From assembly GCA_006176705.1 (NCBI GenBank), contig QRFJ01004928.1:124001-188000 (forward strand): DNA of 64,000 nucleotides. The letters run 5' to 3'. This document shows, in pieces, positions 49,515 through 61,719 of this stretch. Position 1 is the first letter of the stretch. Every line of letters starts with the position of its first letter. This DNA is from Cocos nucifera (taxonomy: Eukaryota; Streptophyta; Magnoliopsida; Arecales; Arecaceae). The notes beneath the pieces were generated by a model. It searched no databases, was not told the origin of the DNA, and was given only the letters and a program-made list of their open reading frames with translations. The position numbers and the translations under genes were made by a program.

Positions 49515-49625
49515 TAACCTATGATAGTGATTATTGAATCGCTGTCATAGATCTACGATAGTGGTTATCAAACCGCTACCATAGATCTATGGCAGCGGTT
49601 ATCCAAAATTGCTGCCATAGGTGAA
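49515..49625. repeat. Internal CACTA-type subterminal repeats
   Basis: An array of TATGGCAGCGGTTATC-like motifs and their complements, the same as those at the element's two ends but located 1.3 kb inside. It borders the inverted repeat at 49640-50615, suggesting a nested derivative element. Confidence 0.75.
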
Positions 49626-49639
49626 AAATAATTTTTTTT

Positions 49640-50615
49640 CTCTTTTTTTTCTAAATATTATATAATTTTAAAATTTAATGTCCATCTTCACCATTCATTA
49701 TATAAATAATTATCATTAGAGTATCGTCACAAAAGATCACCTCGATCCGATGGCCCTAGCTTCATCGATCAAAAAAATTTAATTTCGATAATCACGAACG
49801 ATGATGCGATGATCTGATAGATAGAGATCTTCGATGGTCCGAAAACTTGCAATGATGATCTTGATGATATTTTAGCATACTATTAAAATTTCATTTCAAT
49901 CGGATATCATTATCATGGTCAATTTAGTACGAAATAATTTCGGTCGTTAAATTAGAAATAAGCGATTAACAGGTTAAACGACGTTTGATTATGAGATAAT
50001 TTTTTAGTTAAATGATCTTTGTTATAATTTTAAATATTTTATTAGATGATGATAGTGAAATTTAAATCATTTTCATATAAACTATTTATGTTAAGCAGAT
50101 ATTACAAAAGTACGAGCATAACAATCAGTGAAGTTTCAGAATGATTATCAGAAGATGTATAGTTTTAGATTATTCTTTATCTTATGAGTTAAATTTTATA
50201 ATCACCACTATAAAAAAAAATAAAATAGTAGCCAAGATCATTTATAAAAAATATTATCTCATAATCGGACACCGTTTAGTCCTTTGATCACTCATTTATC
50301 ATTTAACGGTTGAAACTAATCTATACTAAATTGATCAAGATAATAATATTCGATTGAAGTAAAACTTTGATAGTATGCTACAAACATCATCAAGATCATC
50401 GTTGTAGATTTTTGGATCCATCGGAGATCTTCATCTATCAGATCATCGCATCATCATTTATGATTGTCGAAATCAAATTTTTCTGATCGACGAAGCTAGG
50501 GCCATCGGATCGAGGCAATCTTTGCGACAATACTCTAATAATAATTATTTAGATAATGAACGGTGAAGATGAATATTAAATTTTAAAGTTATATAATTTT
50601 TAAAAAAATGGCAGC
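49640..50615. repeat. Inverted repeat nested in the CACTA element
   Basis: Left arm about 49640-50040 and right arm about 50213-50615 are inverted copies with a loop of about 170 bp. For example, GATGATCTTGATGATATTTT on the left pairs with the complement of AAACATCATCAAGATCATC near 50382-50400. CGATCCGATGGCCCTAGCTT pairs with AAGCTAGGGCCATCGGATCG near 50493-50512. No coding sequence. Confidence 0.9.
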
Positions 50616-50911
50616 AGTTATAATTAACCACTGCCATAAATCAGATTATAGCAGCGGTTCCTACTAACCGCTGCTATAGGTTCGACTTATGATAGCAGTT
50701 ATAATGAATCGCTGCTATAGGTCGATCTATGATAGTGATTTTTTGTAACCGCTGCTATAGGTCCGACCTACGGCAGCGATTTTCTATAATCGCTGCTATA
50801 TGTTGGACCTATAACAGCGGTTAACGAAAATCGCTGTCATAAAAGCTATGGCAGCAGTTTTGAAAATCACTGTCATAGTAAGCACTGTCGTAGGCCATTT
50901 TTATAGTAGTG

Positions 50912-52718
50912 ACTGGGCTACGCCTTAGCAGCCCCAGCTTCTGTTAGCTATAGCTGCATCGACTGCAGCCTCTGATCCAGGGAACAAACAGGATTAGAAG
51001 GTCCCTTGTTCTGCATAATAGCAATAGGAAGAAAGAAAGAAAAAAAGAAAAAAAAAAAAAAAGAAAAAAAAAAGAGAGAGAGAAAATGAGTTTCTCTCTC
51101 CTTCCTCTCTCCTTCTATGAGTTGAACCCTTACCTTTTCTCTCTGAAAAGCCTGACTTTCTCTCTTCATTTTCTCTCTCTAGTTTTACTCTCTAAAATTC
51201 TATCTCTAAATTGTATGCCTCTCTTTATGGATTTCTTTCTTTAGGATTGATCGAGTAAAAATTTTTCTTTTAATGACTTTGATTCAATCTTAACAAAAAG
51301 AGTCTTGATTCATGATCGTTGGATAGTATATTGGTTATCCACCTTGGCCAGATCTGGATATCATTAATTGTTGCTTAAAACTGATAGAAGAATATATTTT
51401 GAATAATAGATTCTGAAAGATGCTCTCAGAATTGATCGAATATGTTTGTTCATTATTTTACAGAGGTAAATAATACGACTTTTTTCTAGACTTATTAGTA
51501 AATTATAAATATTTTTTATATTAAATTAATTATGATTTATGATTTGATGCATGGTATTTTGAATAACTAAATATGCTCTTTTATGAAATATTAAATAATT
51601 TGTGATCGAATGTATTTAATTTGATATGAATTATCCAATTGATTTTGATGTCGTATATTTTTTGAATTAGAATATTAAATAGTATTTTGATTTGAGATGA
51701 ATTTTGACTTAAAGTCTGACTATGTGTCAAACTTTTTTAGTAGGAGTTAAACGTTGGTACTTTGATATCCTACTAATGAAGGTTGTATGCTGGTATTTTG
51801 ATATCCTGTTAATGAAGTTATGCACTAGTATTTCTTTCAATACCTTATTAAAAGAGATTGTATGATGGTATTTTGATATCCTGCTAGTGGAGGTTGTACG
51901 CTTGTATTTTGATACTCTACTGTAGGAATTGTGTGCTGGTATTTTGATATCCTACTAGTGAAGATTGTGCGATAATATTTTAATACCCTACTAGTGGGAT
52001 TGCGTGTTGGTATTTCAATATCCTGTCAGTGGAGGTTGTATACTTTGTTAGTAAAGATTGTGCATTGATATTTTGATACCCTACCAGTAAAGATTGTACA
52101 TTGATATTTTGATACTATGCTAATGAGGATTATGCACTGATACTTCGATATTTTGCCATTGAAAGTTATGTAGTGGCACTTTGATTTAGTTCATGACTGT
52201 TGAGATGAATGTGATATTTTGAAAAAAATGATTTATGAATGTAAATGAATTTACATAGATCTGATTTTAAATTAGCATTGTATATTTTGAATGGATGCAT
52301 TTTTATGCTATTTTTAGAATATTAATATTGCTAAATTTATCTAGTTATGTGGATATTGTTCATTATTATATATTTTATTATTTTTATAGATTTAGAGGAT
52401 AAGTTTAACTTGGAGATTCAATATGAGAGAACGAATTAGAGATTGATTTTGATATTTTATATTAAATTAAAATTTATTAAATTTTAATATAAAATTATAA
52501 AATTTTATCTTGTAAGATAGTTGAATTAGTTATTAAATTAATGTTAAATGTTATTATTTAAATTTTATTCTTCTATTATTTTATAATATTATGACGAGAT
52601 GTCTAACATACTTAGGGAGAGTTCTCGTGGTTGTCATGATCCTAATCCTGGTTCGCAATGGTAGATTGGAAGTGTGACAATTCTATTATGGCATAATCTA
52701 TACATTTCTTGATTTTTA
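50912..52718 (+). repeat. LTR-like repeat DNA with minisatellite
   Basis: Directly right of the CACTA element. It has an A/G-rich tract at 51030-51086, then TCTCTC-rich leader-like sequence, the minisatellite at 51740-52195, and a tail (CATGATCCTAATCCTGGTTC near 52638) that looks like the 3' part of plant Gypsy LTRs. The ends are not defined and no coding remnants are seen. Confidence 0.35.
51740..52195. repeat. 36-bp minisatellite, about 12 copies
   Basis: The core GGTATTTTGATATCCTACTA recurs every 33-40 bp (for example near 51756, 51793, 51866, 51938 and 52010), with GTGGAGGTTGTGCG-like spacers and many substitutions. One unit near 52045 has lost its core. Confidence 0.85.
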
Positions 52719-52949
52719 GATTTTCTTTCAAGAAGTTTCCTCTCCTCTTTGCTCTAAGAATTCGAATGGGATTAGATTTCTTCTTGAGGCGGGTAATCCT
52801 AATTATTTTAGATTTTCTTTTAAGAAGTTTCTTCTCCCCTTTGCTCCAAGAATTAGGATGGGATTTTATTTCTTCTTAAGAAGGTCAACTCTAATTATTT
52901 CAGATTTTCTTTCAAAAATTTTCCTCCATCCTGTGCTCCATGAATTCGA

Positions 52950-52987
<38 letters not shown>

Positions 52988-53100
52988 AGAAGGTTAACCC
53001 TGGTTATTTCGGATTTTCTTTTAAGATGTTTCCTCTCCTCTTTGCTCCGTTTTCTCCAAGTGTTCGAACGGGATCAGATTTCTTGTCGAGAAGCCAAATT
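52719..53100. repeat. 91-bp tandem repeat, four copies, with poly-T insertion
   Basis: Units begin AGATTTTCTTT at about 52719, 52810 and 52902, and GGATTTTCTTT at about 53011. Each contains a CCTCTTTGCTCCAAGAATTCG-like stretch and a TTTCTTCTTGAGAAGG-like stretch. The third copy carries a T run of about 32 bases (52955-52986), which lengthens it. Confidence 0.85.
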
Positions 53101-53289
53101 TAATCTATAATCTTTCTCCTCGTTTCTTTATCATAATCTCTTCCTCTTCTTCGTTATCTCATCTTCTTGCACGGTTGCTTTTCTTTTCTTTTCTTTTATT
53201 TTCTTTTCCCCTTCCTTTTCGTTTGATGATTTCTTGATCTTCGAATTAGAAGTTAATGAAGTTCCACCGACGCGTTGGTTTCTTGAATT

Positions 53290-53990
53290 TTTTAATGCTA
53301 TTAGTCGTTACCATCGTGAACTTAAAGATAGTATCTTTAAGATTTTTTTCCGGTTTTCTTGAAATTTATATGATGTCCCAACTTTGATGCCAACGTTTGC
53401 AATTGCTTCAGTCTTCCTGTCATTGATATTGTCATCTTAAAGCTGGTATCTTTCCGTTGTTTCTTTTGGGTTTCCTTCAAATTTCTGATTTCGCAACTTT
53501 GACACAAATTTGCAATTATTTTACTTCCAATTGATATTAAAACTAGCATCTTCCTGTTGATTTCTTTTTGGTTTTCCTTGCACCTCAGAAGGTATGTCCC
53601 TCGATTCTTCAACATCCCAATGGATGTTGGCTTTCGTTGGATTCCTCAATGGTCTTTATCTCCGGTGAAGGAAACTTCCCTGGGAATTAAAGGCAAGCTC
53701 TTCTCTCTATTCCATCGGAGGAAATGGGATACTTTTTCCGTTTGTTTTTGGTATAAGGCTGTCATTTTCGGGGTCCAGGAGTTATTACCTCACCTTGACA
53801 CCAATATTTGCAATTACTTCAGTCCTATGAGCCGTTGATATTATCATCTTAAAGCCAGTATATTTTTGACGATTTCTTTTCGAAATTTCTACGATTTGCT
53901 AACTTTGACACAAATATTTGCAATTACTTTGGTCTTGCCACCTTAAAGCTAATATCTTCTGATGACTTCGTTTGGGTTTTCTTGAAAGGA
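53290..53990. repeat. Degenerate tandem repeat, roughly 110-bp units
   Basis: The phrase TTTGCAATT(G/A)CTTCAGTC recurs near 53393, 53801 and 53909, with altered versions near 53508. Each is followed by a TTGATATTGTCATCTTAAAGC-like stretch and CTTTTGGGTTTTCTTG. The region at 53590-53760 breaks the pattern. Origin unknown. Confidence 0.55.
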
Positions 53991-54705
53991 CTTCCAAGCT
54001 ACACGCTGGGTCCAAAGTTAGACTAGTCCCACTCTCTGTATTATTTGCTGCTTAGCCGTGTAAACTGGGGCAGCGGACAAGCTAGTATGCTTATGTCCCG
54101 GGCGGTAATTTTGTTCCATCCATCAGGCCGTCCTGAATGCTAAATTGTATGGTTGGAGTTCTGTTTTATGACTGCAGTCTAGGTGAGCACATTGATCTAC
54201 CACTCAGCTTTTCTATCGTTGTATAGACTTGGATAGAAGATAAGCTAGTACGCTCATTGCTGGGCATTAATTTGCTCCATCCATCACAACACCACGTGTG
54301 TGCATCCGTGCGTGCTTGCTAGCTATTCCTATTCAGCCTTTTCCATTAAAGAGAGAAGTGGATGTTTACTTGCACTATAGAAAATGACCTTATCTCATTC
54401 CACTTTGAGATGGATCAACTAAGTTCTGGAATCGGGAGAATATCCACCCTATTTCAGCTGGTTTGCTGGTGATCAGAACAGGTAACCTCGATGGTGGCAT
54501 CCATGAACAGCTACCTCCGACCTATGTGACTCAATAAAATCACAATGAAACAAGCAGAAAATCCTGACCATAACTTCTTGGATCGTGGAACATGATCATA
54601 GGGGAGGACTGCATCTGGCAGTGTTTTTGTAGCGTTTCAATTGAATCTGACTTGGAATAGGCTGGGTACATCGGACCTTGTTCCATTGTTTCCATACACT
54701 CAACA
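53991..54705. other. Non-coding DNA with a diverged duplication
   Basis: ACAAGCTAGTATGCTTATG...TTTGCTCCATCCATCA-type sequence near 54075-54125 recurs in altered form near 54240-54287, about 165 bp later. No gene seen. Confidence 0.45.
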
Positions 54706-55374
54706 AGTCTGTTTGGATTGGGCTACACGAGAGTTCATAAGGAGAGAGGAGGGAGGATAATGGAGGGGATGGGAGGATAATGAAATTAATAAATCCTAAT
54801 TTAGAAAAGAAGGAGAAGGATAAAGCTTATGCTTATTTGAACAGAAGGATTAAGAAATGAATAGAAGAATTTATATATATTTTTTGATAAATATATCCTT
54901 TATCATTAATATATATACTGTTTAATATTTATGATATTTTTTATTATCTAGAATAGATTTATTAGTTCATAAATCTCTGTTTCCAGAATCTGTCTTCCAA
55001 AAATCGTGATATCCTGATTTATATATGAAGAGACGGCCTGCGGATGAAAGGATGAGTAGGATTTCTGGCTTGTGTGAAGAGCAAAATATTGGTATGTACG
55101 ATTAGAAATATAAAATATATAATAGCCTAGTTATAATTTTAAAATTTTATTAAAAATAAATTAAAAAATTAAAACTTGAACGTGAACCTTTTCCTCAGTT
55201 ATACCCCAAATTGGGGGTACATAAAATTGAATGAGTAAGAAGTATGGAGGGGTTGAGAGAATCCTTTTCTACCCTCTTTTACCTCTTAAAAAAATTTACC
55301 AAACATGGGTTCATTTTTTATCTCCCCTTCCTTCCCCTTATGAACCCACATGTACTCCCAATCCAAACAAGCTG
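54706..55374. mobile_element. TIR element of unknown superfamily, about 670 bp
   Basis: The left end reads GTCTGTTTGGATTGGG, then GTTCATAAGGAG. The complement of the right end reads GCTTGTTTGGATTGGG, then GTTCATAAGGGG. The inverted repeats extend about 45 bp. The centre is AT-rich without coding sequence. No target duplication could be identified, so hAT, MULE and Harbinger remain possible. Confidence 0.65.
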
Positions 55375-55990
55375 TAAATGATAGAGGACCATTTCATACG
55401 GGTAAGTCTATAAGCGCTGATTTCATGTCTATACATATTTTATTTGTTGCGATTTCTTTATCAGTGATCTTTTTTTATTTTTGCTTTTTTTTTCTTTCCT
55501 TACTCTTTTTTTTGTTATTATTTTTTTTTCCTTTTTAGTACGTCTGCTTCTCTTTTAAAGCCTGACCATTGATTTAATATGCATTTTGTTGTATTTATTT
55601 GATGTGTTCTTTATGGTTATTACTATTTATAATTTAGCTTTCTTTCTTCCTTTTTGTAGAAACCCTTTTGGTATTACTATTTATAATTTAGCTTTCTTTC
55701 TTCCTTTTTTCCAAGTTTCATTGAGTTGTTGGGTCAAGCTCTTTCCTTTTATTTCTGGCCTTCGAATTGCTACTTCTTAGGTGAGGTAATAGTGGTGTAA
55801 AATTAATCTTTTTGTAGAGGCTTGATTACTTTTATTGGTCAAATATGATTTAGTTGTCTTTACCATGGATGAAGAATCCCCATGGTTTGCTTCGGATTTA
55901 TTTTACCTTAACCTCTATAATTGTGCTTGGTTATGGAATGAATTTGGAGGGAGCAAGAAAAAGTTGTCTATACAATGGATGGGCTTATTC
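55375..55990. other. T-rich intergenic DNA with a short direct duplication
   Basis: 55480-55540 is very T-rich. TATTACTATTTATAATTTAG plus the following TTCTTCC-type sequence occurs twice, near 55618 and 55672, a 54-bp tandem duplication. No gene. Confidence 0.6.
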
Positions 55991-56126
55991 CATGGAATAA
56001 TTATCTTTTGACATTTGGTTGGATAAATAAATAGAAGAAACCAAAAATCACATCTTGGATGGTTTCCAACCTAAGCATCCTTTTGATAAAAAAATGGATA
56101 ATTTTGTTGTATTTGTGTACTAAAAC

Positions 56127-56249
<123 letters not shown>

Positions 56250-56556
56250 AAAACTTTTGAACTTAGAGTCCATTGTATCATTCGTTATCTACATGTGTTA
56301 AATATATATATATATATATATTTAAAAATCAATGGATTTTAAATGTTCATAGCAAAATGTGGTTTCATGTTATTTAACCAATCATCTTTGCACCCACTTG
56401 ATGTGTAAGTTAGAGATCACAAAAGCATCTTGCTTAAATATTTTAATTTGTATAGATTATGATCAGTGTGGGTCTTTAATTTAGATTTCTTATTTTAGAT
56501 TTTGGACTTGAAATGAGTAAATAGCCTCTACTCTCAAGAAAAGCCAGGTTACTTTA

Positions 56557-56581
56557 CACACACACACACATATATATACAT

Positions 56582-56672
<91 letters not shown>

Positions 56673-56711
56673 CATATGTATGTAAATACATACATATATA
56701 TACATACATAC

Positions 56712-56801
<90 letters not shown>
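56557..56801. repeat. Compound (CA)n/(TA)n/(GA)n microsatellite
   Basis: A short CA run, long TA runs broken by TACA units near 56667-56717, and a GA run at about 56778-56801. Tyrosine/isoleucine-rich open frames across it are artefacts. Confidence 0.95.
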
Positions 56802-57530
56802 GTGGATTGGGTTTCGCTTGATCGGATCTCAGACTGTTAGATCAGCGCACATCTATGCGCACACACCTAAAAAGACATACCTGAAAAAAAAGGCACGCGT
56901 CTAAGTCTGAGAAAAAAGAAAAAAAAGATCTGTCTAAAAAAAAAATAAAAAAAAGCTGAACTTGAAAAAAAAGCTAGAAAAAATTTAGAAAAAATAATTT
57001 TAAAAAAATCTAAAAAAACTCAGAAAAAAATCTAAAATAAAAGAGCCTTCTTTCTCTTCCTTATTTTTTTAGGTGCCTACACTTTTTTTTTTTTTTTTAG
57101 ATTTTTTTCAAGACCTAGAGGCGCCTGAAGGCGCCTTCACGCACCTTCAAGCCAAAAAAAATTTAAAAAAATAAAAAAATTGAAAAAAATAGGCACAGGC
57201 GCCTAAGAAAAAAAGGGAAGAAGGCGCCTTCTTTTCTTTTTTTTTTTTAGGTTTTTTTTTCTATTTTCTTAGACTTTTTTAGGTTCAAATTTTTTTTTTG
57301 AATTTTTTCAGGCTTTTTTTCAGGTTCAGCTCTTTTTTTCTAATTTTTTTTAGATAGGTCTATTTTTTTCTATTTTTTTCAGGCATAAGCATGCGCCTAT
57401 TTTTTTCAGCTGGCGCGTCTTTTCAGATGCTCACTTGAAGATACGCACTAATCGAATGGTCAGAAATTTAATCGAATATAGGCTGGGCTCTGATCGATCG
57501 GAGCCCACTCTATATACATACATATATACA
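56802..57530. repeat. A/T-rich inverted repeat (hairpin) centred on GGCGCC motifs
   Basis: The left arm (about 56815-57060) is A-rich with CTGAA, TCTAAG and GGCACGCG interruptions. The right arm (about 57170-57520) is its T-rich inverted copy. TCTAAAAAAAAAATAAAAAAAAG-type sequence on the left faces the T-rich counterpart near 57325-57375. The centre (about 57115-57230) contains several GGCGCC palindromes. Flanking sequence is TA/GA microsatellite on one side and TA/CA on the other. Confidence 0.75.
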
Positions 57531-57800
57531 TATCCACTCTATATACATACATATATACATATATACATACACACCCACCCACCCACCTCCACACACATAG
57601 ATATATATATACACACACACACACACATAGACATATATGTGTACACACACATACACACACATATATATATATATATGCGCGCGTGCGCGCGTGCTGCACA
57701 CATACACATAGAGACACACACATATATATGTGTGTGTGTGTGTGGATGCATTGATGCATGCATGCATGTATATACGTATGTATATGCATACATATAATTT
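57510..57800. repeat. Compound (TA)/(CA)/(TG) microsatellite
   Basis: Mixed dinucleotide and tetranucleotide repeats, including a CG-containing patch GCGCGCGTGCGCGCGTGC near 57677-57694. The overlapping open frames on both strands are not genes. Confidence 0.9.
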
Positions 57801-58148
57801 TTATCCTATGTGTCATGTTGGATGGGAAAAAGAATAGTTTTCATTATGCTAGCATATTAAAATATAAAAAAATTATTTAAATTAAGAAACTATGTTATTA
57901 ATCATGATCTATATATGTTATAACAAGTATACATTGAAAATCAATAAATTTTAGTGCTTAAGTTAAGGTGAAACATTGTCTCACATTATTTTAACTATTA
58001 ATTTTTATATTCACTTGTTGTATAAATTAGAACCATAAAATATATAATATTTATTTTTAAAATATTTTTATTAGTCTAGATTATGATAAATAGTGTGAAT
58101 CTTCAACTTGGATGCTCCATTATTGATTTGGGCTTGAGATTTGAGTAG

Positions 58149-58152
<4 letters not shown>

Positions 58153-58182
<30 letters not shown>
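58153..58182. repeat. (TC)n microsatellite
   Basis: About 15 TC units at the end of one unit of the long-period array. Confidence 0.95.
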
Positions 58183-58183
<1 letters not shown>

Positions 58184-59645
58184 AAACAAAGTGCATCTCA
58201 TATACGTAGAGAAATAGATGATGACCTATACAATTAAAATACCTAGAAATTAAAGATCAGTTGTTTTGGCATTTCCAATTTATGCATCAATTAAACATAA
58301 CAATGGATGATTTTTTGTTGTGCTAATATGCTAAAATATATGATAGAACATTTTTGTTGATAATCCATCTTATGAGTAGTCATCTTCTATGCATGTTAAA
58401 TTGAAGTCAATAGAGTTTGGTTCTTAGATGATGGTATAGTATCATATTTTTAACCTTATAGTCTCGCATCCATTTGATACATAGAATAGATAATGATATA
58501 TGAATTTTCTATTTGAATATCCAATTCCTAATTTTGAACTTGAGACAAGTAGAAACCTTCTTCCATTAAGAGGTGCATAGTCCATTCTATATGCTATATA
58601 AGATACGCATACTACCCTTGAAAGAAGAAGGTTTCTACTTTTCTCGAGTTTAAAATCAATAAAGAGATATTCAAATTGAAGATTCATATTGTTGATCATA
58701 ATTTATGCTATAATCATATATTTTGGAGGTCTCTAACATATAAATCATATGTATAAAAAATTGGCAGTTTTTATTGTGCTAATATATTGGAATATATGAT
58801 AAAAATGTAAATTGAGAATCCATTTTAGTGATTATGATCCACAAATGCTCAAACAAATATATATTAGAAATCAATAGATTTTAGTTCTTAGATCATAACA
58901 ATATTAAAATATATAGGTTAGAGATTATTTGATATATAGGTTAGAGATTATTAAAAATCAATATTAACCATTCATTGTTGTACTTGTTTGATATATAGGT
59001 TAGAGATCATTAAAATATATAGTTTTCAATTTTAAATGTTGTTATTGGTATAGATCATAAATAACGATGTGAATCTTCAATTTGGATGCTTAATTACTTA
59101 TTTTAAACTCAGAAGGAGTATATAATGTCTCTTGTGGAGCAAAGCTTGGATCACTTATGCATAGGGAGATATAAATCATAATCTATACTATCAAATATGT
59201 ATAAAATAAGACATCATGTGTTTTGGTGGTTTCCAACCCATCCATCATATAGACACAGAAATAATTGCTTTTTATTGTGCTAATATGCTAAATATATGAT
59301 AATACACACACACGCACCCCCCCACCCACCAAGAATGATAATCTAAACATGTTAAAGCATGTATATTGAAAATCAATAGTTTAATATTTAGATCATCGTA
59401 AAGTATTGTCTCATGTTATTTTAATCTTATGTTTTTGGATTCATTTGATGCATAGATTAGAAATCATTAAAATATGTGATTTTTGGTTTCTAGATATTTT
59501 TGGTGGTATATATCATGATTAAAGATATGAATCTTCGATATGAGTGCCTAATTATTGATGTTAGACTTCAAAAAATATTAGAAGCTTTTTTCTCCTCTCG
59601 AGAAATATAGTCCATCCCATAGAAACACACACTGGCACATAGATT

Positions 59646-61100
59646 GATTTTTGGTCAACCTTGGAATTAATTTTAAGCCTATTTATTTGGTACATCTCAA
59701 CTAATAATTCAAATTGAAGTTAAATTGAGTTTACATAGCTTAGTTCATTGGATAATTCTAGGCAAGCATCCTCCACCAAGGAACTTATGTTACAAGTTTG
59801 GAGATTGAGAATAAAGGGGAAAACATCTATCTTGACCCACTCACATTCGTAATCATCTATACTCCTTGATACTAGGATTATAGATGATATTAAGTTATCA
59901 AATGAATGTGGAGACTATGTTTCCTAGGTCTATTATTACTAACTACACCCTTAATTTAATGCAAGCAATCTCTAATTGAATTGGTTTAAAAAAGTTCAAA
60001 TATTATAAATAAGATAAGATGACCAAAAGTTTGTCTGAGCATGATTTATGTTTTAAGAGTGTATGATATAATATGATAGAAAACATCTCTTGGCAATGGT
60101 TTATGATTCAAAATGATGCTTGATATGTTGCAACAGGACTTTAAAAATGTTCGATATAATTTAGAACTAAATAAAATTATATAATAAAAAAATTATAAAT
60201 AACTTATAAAATATCAAGAAATAAAATTGATCAAATATGAAAGCATGTTGAATATTGTTCTAATACATATTCACATCCTTCATACAGAAAAATTTGAGAA
60301 AACCATCCTAAGATACGACCGAGATCCTCCGCCTGCAAGCACGATTATGAAGGAGGTTGATAAAACCTCTTTCAACACCCATAAAGATAAAGAAAAAAAA
60401 TATTATAATTGAAGAGAAAAAATTATTGGAGAAAGAAAAAAAATTAGAAGGCTCTGGATGGCTTACTTAGATCCCAAGAAAGCCTTTTTATAGCCAACCA
60501 AAATGATCATTTATGATCATTTATGGTCGTTTGGGCTTTTATTGATCCATTAAGATCATTATAAAGGAGTCCAATAATCAAAATCTTTAATAAGAAGCCT
60601 AATAGTCAAAAAATAAAAATGAGATTAAATACACATGACTATTGATAATAAAAGGCTCAATGCTCAAAAATAAAAATAAGATTAAATGTATATAACCATT
60701 AGTAATTAGAAATCCAATAGTAAAAAATTAATATCATGATAATAAAAAGATTAAAATATATGAATATTAAAATTAAAATAGTTGAAAAAAATTTAGAAAA
60801 ATTTTGATTTTTTCTTTTTGGATTCTCTCCAATATGATAGTTATGTCTCTTGACAAGGTAGACATCATTAGATTTTGTGTATTTTGATTATACTCCATAG
60901 ATAACTCTAAAAGCTTATTTAGTATTGTTTTTATTTTTAATTTTTTGTTTATAAAATAGAATCATAAAAATTTGACAAAAATAAGTTTGGCAATACAATT
61001 TTTGTTTCTTATTTTAGAAATTATTTTAAAATTATTATTTGAAAATATAAAATTTTTATTTTTATTATTTTAAAAATAAAAAACTCATTTTTTTTAACTA
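59646..61100. other. AT-rich intergenic DNA
   Basis: No gene recognised. 60520-60720 contains short direct repeats such as GATTAAAT(A/G)(C/T)A plus AATCCAATAGT-type phrases. The small open frame at 60227-60412 has no known domain. Confidence 0.5.
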
Positions 61101-61330
61101 TCACCATTAACACTATGTCCATCGCTACCTCCATTGTTATCATTTTCGTATTCATTATAATCATCATTATCATTGTTATTGTTTCCATCATCAACATATC
61201 ATTGCTATTGTCCATACCATTACCTTGACCACTTCCATCACAATCATTACTGTAGCCACCTTTGTCATAACTATGCTATACCATTATTGCTACCACCGTT
61301 ATATTATTAGTTACCTCCAATTATCTCTTT
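61101..61330. repeat. ATC/ATT-rich low-complexity tract
   Basis: Imperfect CAT/TAT/ACC triplets on the plus strand. On the minus strand this gives a methionine/isoleucine-rich frame (61215-61021) that is an artefact. Confidence 0.7.
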
Positions 61331-61719
61331 AGCTTGCATCTTTTTCTCCCCTTCTCTTCCGATCCCAACTTTCCCTCCTCTCCCGCCCTACCCACTATCT
61401 TAATTTTAATCATCATATTTATCTTTTGAAAAATTTGACTATACAAAACATACTTATATGCTAAAAATTTAAAAATAAAATAATTTTTTTATTAGGTTTG
61501 ACAATATGAAAAATGAAAGTGACGTGAAATAGTAGTATCTAAACTTGGAGTTATAATTGAATTGGATAAAAAATTTATCAATTTAAATTTGATTTATTTT
61601 CTAAATAGATCAATAATTCAGCTCTAAATTTGACTTATTTATTCAACAAACAACCTGATTTGATCTATGTAACTCATTTCTTAAATGAGTTAAATCAGAT
61701 TAAATGGATTAAACATGTT
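61331..61719. other. AT-rich flank of the right-hand LTR
   Basis: No gene. The last 150 bases (TTAAATGAGTTAAATCAGATT) resemble 9650-9680 and may be a MITE fragment into which the LTR element inserted. Confidence 0.4.

Larger units (their letters stand above)
45754..50911. mobile_element. CACTA (En/Spm-like) DNA transposon, 5.2 kb
   Basis: The right end, on the opposite strand, is CACTACTATAAAAATGGCC. The left end is TACTACGAAAAAGGACTATA, so the first base of the CACTA terminus has changed from C to T. Both ends carry dense subterminal arrays of GGCAGCGGTT and its complement AACCGCTGCC (about 45765-46085 and 50611-50890), as in CACTA elements. Inside are a decayed minus-strand transposase-related gene, C-rich and G-rich blocks, and a nested inverted repeat. 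The flanking triplets TAT and ACT do not match, so the target duplication is not preserved or the ends are slightly mis-set. Confidence 0.85.

Noticed and set aside
57435..57816. Open frames of 84-120 codons on both strands
   Set aside because: Compound dinucleotide microsatellite; the peptides are repeats of a few residues.
61021..61215. Methionine/isoleucine-rich minus-strand frame
   Set aside because: Product of an ATC/ATT low-complexity tract.
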